A DNA stretch of 10,304 nt from an archaeon (GTDB lineage Archaea; Iainarchaeota; Iainarchaeia; Iainarchaeales; Iainarchaeaceae). The stretch is taken from positions 1 to 10,304 of the forward strand of contig SBBR01000074.1 in NCBI GenBank assembly GCA_005239615.1, given 5' to 3'. Positions within the stretch are counted from its first letter, which is position 1. Each line of letters begins with the position of its first letter. Positions 7,028 through 10,304 of this stretch are shown piece by piece. Under the pieces are notes generated by a model, which was given only the letters and a program-made list of their open reading frames with translations, had not been told where the DNA came from and did not search any database. A program made the position numbers and the translations under genes.

Positions 7028-7993
7028 CTACATCCTGTTCTGGTTCAGCCCTATCGTCACCTTCTTCGCGATTGCAGCGGCGTCCATGCCGTACTTGGCG
7101 AGCAGCTGGCTTGCCTTCCCTGATTCCGCGAAGGTGTTGTCAAGTCCAACCCTCAGCACCCTGCAGTCGCCATTAATTTCAGCCACCACTTCAGCAACTG
7201 CGCCGCCCAACCCGCCCTGTATGACGCCGTCTTCCGCAGTCACGATGAGGCCTTTCTGCGCCTCCTTCTCCACGGCTTTTGAGTCAAACGGCTTTACCGA
7301 GGCGCAGTCCAGGACCGAAACCGAGATTCCCATGCCCTCAAGCGATTTCGCGGCCCTGAGCGCTTCCGGGACAAGCGCGCCGCAGGCCATTATGGAAGCG
7401 TCCCTCCCATCGCGCAGGACAGTGGCCTTTCCCAATTTGAAATCCGGCACACCCTCTGTCAGCACATCAGTTATTTCCCTACACGTCCTCATGAAAAACG
7501 GGCCTTGATTTTCGTACATGGCATTGGTGCATGCTGCAGTTTCATAATAATCCGCTGGCACGAGCACATTAAGGTTCGGGATTGCGCGTGCAACGGCGAT
7601 ATCGAACACCGACTGGCCTGTAGGGCCGTCATCGCCCGTGGAAATCCCGCCATGGCTGCCAACGAGCTTGACATTGGTTTTGGAGTAGCACACGCTGATT
7701 TTGAGCTGGTCGAGCGAGCGGTTGAGAAGAAAGCACGCGAAGGAGCTCACGAATGGCACCTTGCCGCAGCGTGCGAGGCCTGCCGCCATAGACACCATGT
7801 CCGCCTCGCAGATGCCGATGTACCTGAAGCGCTGCTGGAACTTCCTGCCGAACACTATGGATTTGGTGCTTTTCGCGAGGTCCGCGTCCAGTGCCACGAT
7901 GTCCTTGTGCTTTTCGCCAAGCAGCTCGAGCGCGTCCCCATATGCATCACGCGTGGCTGTCCTGTCGCCCGGTTTGTAGTTTTGCAATGCCAT
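7028..7993 (-). CDS. Transketolase, C-terminal (pyrimidine-binding) subunit
   Basis: A 321-residue protein matching the second half of transketolase: the thiamine-diphosphate pyrimidine-binding domain (about 10-175) plus the C-terminal transketolase domain (about 190-315). TRDAYGDAL (14-22), ALDADL (34-39), the pyrimidine-activating Glu64 in GICEADMV, GSHGGISTGDDGPTGQ (112-127) and AEDGV...GGLGG (253-263) are all in place. With the separately encoded N-terminal subunit it should move two-carbon ketol units between sugar phosphates in the non-oxidative pentose phosphate pathway, supplying ribose 5-phosphate and erythrose 4-phosphate. It is not the related 1-deoxyxylulose-5-phosphate synthase, which is a single long chain. 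Start: ATG at 7993, preceded by GGTGG; an in-frame GTG at 8002 comes straight after a TGA, so nothing further upstream is in this protein. The gap to the N-terminal subunit gene is unusually structured. Confidence 0.9.
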   Translation of the reverse strand: MALQNYKPGDRTATRDAYGDALELLGEKHKDIVALDADLAKSTKSIVFGRKFQQRFRYIGICEADMVSMAAGLARCGKVPFVSSFACFLLNRSLDQLKISVCYSKTNVKLVGSHGGISTGDDGPTGQSVFDIAVARAIPNLNVLVPADYYETAACTNAMYENQGPFFMRTCREITDVLTEGVPDFKLGKATVLRDGRDASIMACGALVPEALRAAKSLEGMGISVSVLDCASVKPFDSKAVEKEAQKGLIVTAEDGVIQGGLGGAVAEVVAEINGDCRVLRVGLDNTFAESGKASQLLAKYGMDAAAIAKKVTIGLNQNRM

Positions 7994-8002
7994 TTCCACC
8001 AC

Positions 8003-8071
8003 TCAATCCAGCCGAGGGCATCGAAGCCCCCGCCCTTTTGCCAAGGCGTTGTTGTAATTTTCGCGCGTCAT
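8003..8071 (-). pseudogene. Possible relic of a transketolase C-subunit gene start
   Basis: An ATG at 8071-8069 opens a 22-codon frame starting MTRENYNNALAKG and ending in TGA at 8005-8003. It is in the same frame as the intact downstream subunit gene. Its opening resembles that protein's TRDAYGDALELLG segment: T-R-acidic-x-Y-x-x-A-L is shared. The ATG overlaps the stop of the preceding relic frame as ATGA, the usual arrangement in subunit operons. It could be a truncated second copy, an ancestral start disabled by the TGA, or a chance upstream ORF. The match is short, so confidence is modest. Confidence 0.35.
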
Positions 8072-8079
8072 GGCTTCAA

Positions 8080-8106
8080 CACCTTTAGGGCCTCTTGGTA
8101 TTGTTC
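8080..8106. repeat. 27-bp exact direct repeat, copy 1
   Basis: Identical over 27 bases to 8184-8210, in the same orientation, 104 bases apart. On the minus strand both encode EQYQEALKV. Flanking bases differ on both sides (A versus G on the left, C versus A on the right, plus strand), and the rest of the 104-base unit is not repeated. This is therefore not a simple recent tandem duplication of the whole unit. Confidence 0.9.
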
Positions 8107-8145
8107 CGTCGCAACCATTGCGTAGGTTGGGTTCGCATACGTCGT

Positions 8146-8160
8146 CCCGTTTTCAACGGG
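8146..8160. promoter_or_regulatory. Perfect inverted repeat next to the TATA box, possible operator
   Basis: CCCGTT-TTC-AACGGG: six-base arms, perfect, with a three-base spacer. It occupies the interval between the TATA box at 8163-8173 and the predicted initiation site near 8142, where a bound dimeric repressor would block the initiation complex. It is too short in spacer and too far from a T tract to look like a terminator. Function is inferred from position only. Confidence 0.35.
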
Positions 8161-8162
8161 GC

Positions 8163-8173
8163 ATAAATATAAG
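8163..8173 (-). promoter_or_regulatory. TATA box for the transketolase C-subunit gene
   Basis: CTTATATTTAT on the minus strand, one of the best TATA-like elements in the window, begins right after the N-subunit stop codon. Initiation about 26 bases downstream (near 8142) would leave a leader of some 150 bases before ATG 7993, unlike the short or absent leaders of neighbouring genes. Confidence 0.5.
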
Positions 8174-8174
8174 G

Positions 8175-8999
8175 TCATCTGAGCACCTTTAGGGCCTCTT
8201 GGTATTGTTCAGGCGTGAGCGCCTTTCCGTGCAAATCTGGATTGTTCTCGATGAACTTCACTCCCTTGCCCTTCACTGTCTTCGCGATGATGCATACAGG
8301 CTTCCTTGATTTGTGTGCCTTCTGCAACGCTGGAAGTATTTCCTCGAACCTGTGGCCGTTGATTTTGACGACCTTCCAGTTGAAGGCCTCGAGCTTTTTT
8401 TGCAGCGGCTCCGGGTCCTTTGTTTCCTTCACCCAGCCGTCGTTCTGCAGGCCGTTCCTGTCTATTATGAGCGTGACGTTGTTGAGGCCGAATTGTGTTG
8501 TGGTCCACATAGATTCCCAGCACTGGCCTTCCTGCAGCTCGCCGTCTCCGAACATCACAAATACACGGTATTTCTTCCTGTCCATTTTCCCCGCCCAAGC
8601 CATGCCGTTGCCCACGCTTAGGCCTGTGCCGAGGCTGCCAGTCGCGATTTCAATACCGGGCGTTTTCACACTGTCCGGGTGGCCCTGCAGCATTGAGTTG
8701 ATTTTCCTCAGCTTTTTGAGTTCCTCGCGGGGAAAGTAACCGGCACTGGCAAGGCACGCGTAAATCGCTGGTGCGGCATGCCCCTTGCTGAGTATGAACC
8801 TGTCCCTCTCAGGCCATTCAGGGTTTTTCGGGTCGTGCCTCATCTCATGGAAGTAAAGGGCCGTGAGGATGTCGATGCACGAGAGGCTGCTTGTAGGGTG
8901 CCCTGAGCCGGCAATGGTGGTCATCTCAAGGATGTCCTTCCGCAGGCCATAGGCTATTTCCCTGAGCCTCTTCACTTCCCAATCCATCATTCCTGCCAT
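8175..8999 (-). CDS. Transketolase, N-terminal (TPP-binding) subunit
   Basis: A 274-residue protein equivalent to the first half of transketolase, binding the diphosphate end of thiamine diphosphate with Mg2+. Visible motifs: GSGHPTSSLS (31-40, active-site His34), SKGHAAPA (72-79), GHPDS (106-110), GSLGTGLSVGNG (121-132), and the ThDP motif starting GDGELQEGQ (151-159, metal ligand Asp152) and ending at Asn182-Gly183. The end, VKGKGVKFIENNPDLHG, is typical of this half. It should form a heteromer with the C-terminal subunit encoded next on the same strand; the active site needs both. Start: ATG at 8999 with further in-frame ATGs at 8990 and 8987, so the N-terminus is uncertain by four residues. 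A 27-base stretch of its 3' end is repeated exactly in the downstream intergenic region. Confidence 0.92.
   Translation of the reverse strand: MAGMMDWEVKRLREIAYGLRKDILEMTTIAGSGHPTSSLSCIDILTALYFHEMRHDPKNPEWPERDRFILSKGHAAPAIYACLASAGYFPREELKKLRKINSMLQGHPDSVKTPGIEIATGSLGTGLSVGNGMAWAGKMDRKKYRVFVMFGDGELQEGQCWESMWTTTQFGLNNVTLIIDRNGLQNDGWVKETKDPEPLQKKLEAFNWKVVKINGHRFEEILPALQKAHKSRKPVCIIAKTVKGKGVKFIENNPDLHGKALTPEQYQEALKVLR
8184..8210. repeat. 27-bp exact direct repeat, copy 2
   Basis: The copy inside the intact transketolase N-subunit gene, encoding EQYQEALKV just before its last residues. It is presumably the parental copy, because the surrounding reading frame is intact; the partner is at 8080-8106. 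Confidence 0.9.
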
Positions 9000-9052
9000 G
9001 TCCGAGCCTTCGGTTTTTTGATGCCTGTTTGCCTATTTTGTCTATGGTCGGG

Positions 9053-9075
9053 TTATTAATTATATCAAATTATAG
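9053..9075 (-). promoter_or_regulatory. AT-rich promoter region of the transketolase N-subunit gene
   Basis: A 23-base AT-rich stretch with overlapping TATA-like options on the minus strand: ATTAATAA (9060-9053), ATATAATT (9066-9059) and CTATAAT (9075-9069). Initiation about 26 bases below would give a leader of roughly 30-45 bases before ATG 8999. It lies in the 105-base gap after the reductoisomerase stop codon, so the transketolase genes do not depend on that promoter. Confidence 0.45.
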
Positions 9076-9104
9076 CAGGCCAGGGTGTCGGATTTTGCGG
9101 TTTT

Positions 9105-10274
9105 TCAGGCTGCGCCTTTTCCACTCGATGCGCGTTTTTTCGGTGGGCTGCGCAGCCTCCGAATTTTTTTCTTTATTGCTGCGGCCCTCATTCCAGCAAG
9201 CTTTCGCCCCCCTCCACAATATTCAGCCATCCACTCGGCCGCGAATTTCCCGCACCGTATTTCCGCGAGAATCCTTTTCATCTCCCTGCGCGAAGCCTTT
9301 CCTATAACCCTTTTCCCGCGCGTCCTGCCACCATATTCAGCGGTGTTTGAGACTTCGCTCCACATGTGCTCCATTCCTCCTTCGCTTATGAGGCGGCCAA
9401 GCAGCCCGATTTGCTTCACGATTTCCGCGTACGCAAGCCCGCGAGGATAACCGGCCTTAACAAGGGTTTCATAGCCCGCCTTCACGAGTTCCGAGAGCCC
9501 GCCGCACAGCACCGCCTGCTCTGCGAAGAGGTTCACGTGCGTTTCCTCATCGAAAGTGCACTCATCAATCCCTCTGCCCACAACTATTCCTGCGCGACGC
9601 CCTCCGAACCCGTTTGCCCGGACAAGCCCAATGCCTGCAGCCGCGCCAATGCCCCTATTCCACCCTCCGAGGCCTATTGCCTTTGCCAGGGCGAGTGCGG
9701 TTTTTTTCGCATTCCCTGTGTAGTCCTGGGCCACGGCAAAAACACCCGGCACGACACTGATTTCAAATGCACCTTCTCCAAGGTTTTCCGGCCTTGCGCT
9801 GCGGTCCTCAACAAATTTTTCCCGCAGGGCCTTTCCCGGCGCCTTTGGGGACACGAGGATAACGTCGACATTTTTCGGGGGCTTTATGAGGCCAAAGGTT
9901 ATGCTGAAGCCGTGCGAGAACGAGAGGGTTTTTCCGGGGGAGAGGTTTTTTTCGATGTCGTGCGCATACACTTCGGCGTGCATCTCGTCAGGAACCAGAA
10001 CATGCACGATGTCCCCGTGCTTCGCGGCCTCAGCCGTCTCAAAAACCTTGAAGCCTGCTGCCTTGGCCCTTTGCCGGCTGCGGCTTCCTTTTCTAAGGCC
10101 GACAATAACATTGAGGCCCGAGTCGCGCATGTTGAGGCACTGCGCCTCTCCCTGCGAGCCGAAGCCGAGCACCGCAATGGTTTTTCCCATAAGCGGTCCG
10201 AGCCCCCTACTAGTGGCATCTGCCCTGCCGGCGCTGGGCGCTTTTGCCCTGGAGGTTTTGCGTTTTTTGCGCAT
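9105..10274 (-). CDS. ilvC: Divergent ketol-acid reductoisomerase (class I), altered metal site
   Basis: A 389-residue homologue of ketol-acid reductoisomerase, the NADPH- and Mg2+-dependent second enzyme of valine, leucine and isoleucine synthesis. Rossmann motif GFGSQGEA (37-44), VGLRKGS phosphate loop (58-64), PKAPG with catalytic-type Lys144, NLFAEQAVLCGG (248-259) and SNTAEYG (309-315) place it firmly in the family. Family metal ligands read D...E and E...E at four-residue spacing; here they read N248, E252, E284 and Q288, so two are changed to amides. Usual class I length is about 330-340. Extra residues are a Gly-rich insert (about 202-223), about six at 232-237, an insert near 155-170, and basic tails (RKKRKTSRAK start, IKKKIRRLRSPPKKR end). 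It may be inactive, use another metal, or do another reaction. No acetolactate synthase or dihydroxyacid dehydratase gene is visible. Start ATG 10274 fits a TATA box 26 bases upstream; ATG 10190 is the alternative. Confidence 0.85.
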   Translation of the reverse strand: MRKKRKTSRAKAPSAGRADATSRGLGPLMGKTIAVLGFGSQGEAQCLNMRDSGLNVIVGLRKGSRSRQRAKAAGFKVFETAEAAKHGDIVHVLVPDEMHAEVYAHDIEKNLSPGKTLSFSHGFSITFGLIKPPKNVDVILVSPKAPGKALREKFVEDRSARPENLGEGAFEISVVPGVFAVAQDYTGNAKKTALALAKAIGLGGWNRGIGAAAGIGLVRANGFGGRRAGIVVGRGIDECTFDEETHVNLFAEQAVLCGGLSELVKAGYETLVKAGYPRGLAYAEIVKQIGLLGRLISEGGMEHMWSEVSNTAEYGGRTRGKRVIGKASRREMKRILAEIRCGKFAAEWMAEYCGGGRKLAGMRAAAIKKKIRRLRSPPKKRASSGKGAA

Positions 10275-10294
10275 GAGAAGAGATTGGTTGCTGC

Positions 10295-10304
10295 AAAATA
10301 TTAA
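10295..10304 (-). promoter_or_regulatory. TATA box for the reductoisomerase gene
   Basis: TTAATATTTT on the minus strand at the very edge of the window, centred about 26 bases before ATG 10274. It supports the long N-terminus with a leaderless mRNA, though the element may continue outside the window. Confidence 0.45.

Larger units (their letters stand above)
8068..8178 (-). pseudogene. Possible relic of a transketolase N-subunit gene end
   Basis: A 36-codon minus-strand frame starts at ATG 8178, overlapping the TGA stop of the intact N-subunit gene, and ends at TGA 8070-8068. Its last residues, EQYQEALKVLKP, repeat the end of the intact subunit (EQYQEALKVLR), and 27 bases are identical in DNA. 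Upstream of the repeat the translated sequence (PVENGTTYANPTYAM) shows no clear similarity beyond a possible VEN/IEN match. The first 70 bases contain a TATA box and an inverted repeat, so only the last third looks like former coding sequence. It may instead act as a short upstream ORF in the downstream gene's leader. Confidence 0.4.

Noticed and set aside
8065..8215. CRISPR-like repeat pair
   Set aside because: Only two copies, one inside a coding gene, with a 77-base spacer holding a promoter; the repeat encodes a protein segment.
9366..10304. 312-codon plus-strand open frame opposite the reductoisomerase gene
   Set aside because: It lies antisense to a gene with unmistakable family motifs, its translation shows no domain, and long antisense frames are common in GC-rich coding DNA.

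Overview
This window looks archaeal. Protein-coding genes have AT-rich TATA-like boxes (TTAAATTAA, ATTATAAA, CCTTTTATTC, TTAATATTTT) about 25-28 bp upstream of the likely start codon, usually with no Shine-Dalgarno site, the pattern of leaderless archaeal transcripts. Transketolase is split into two subunits, as in many archaea, and the tRNA-Trp gene encodes only part of its CCA tail. DNA is moderately GC-rich. A DPANN-type lineage (for example Micrarchaeota or Diapherotrites) would fit the mix, but that is a guess; no ribosomal marker is present.

Every supported gene is on the minus strand, so transcription runs from right to left. In that order the window holds: a divergent class I ketol-acid reductoisomerase (10274-9105); the N-terminal (8999-8175) and C-terminal (7993-7028) transketolase subunits, separated by a strange 172-bp junction; a histidine-phosphatase/phosphoglycerate-mutase-family protein (6891-6262); an NAD(P)-dependent glutamate dehydrogenase (6089-4803); a P-type cation ATPase resembling MgtA-type Mg2+ importers (4758-2170); tRNA-Trp(CCA) (2111-2039); and a large HPr-kinase/PEPCK-like P-loop protein (1949-174). 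At the extreme left a hairpin and a GGTGAT ribosome-binding site precede what is probably the start of another minus-strand gene.

Nearly every gene has its own promoter, so this is a row of single transcription units rather than one operon. The theme is central metabolism: the non-oxidative pentose phosphate pathway (transketolase), nitrogen and carbon exchange through 2-oxoglutarate (GDH), a branched-chain amino acid enzyme homologue, a sugar-phosphate-type phosphatase and ion transport.

Three places deserve a second look. (1) The transketolase junction (8003-8178) carries a 27-bp exact copy of the end of the upstream subunit gene, followed by an overlapping start that resembles the beginning of the downstream subunit, then an in-frame TGA. 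It looks like a relic or recombination scar of a second tktA/tktB junction. (2) The reductoisomerase has Asn and Gln where the family has two of its four Mg2+ ligands, plus a Gly-rich insertion that looks like an internal duplication. (3) The left-edge hairpin would place a ribosome-binding site and start codon in its loop, close to a possible transcript 5' end. Long plus-strand reading frames opposite the recognised genes are treated as shadows. No CRISPR array, insertion sequence or rRNA was seen.
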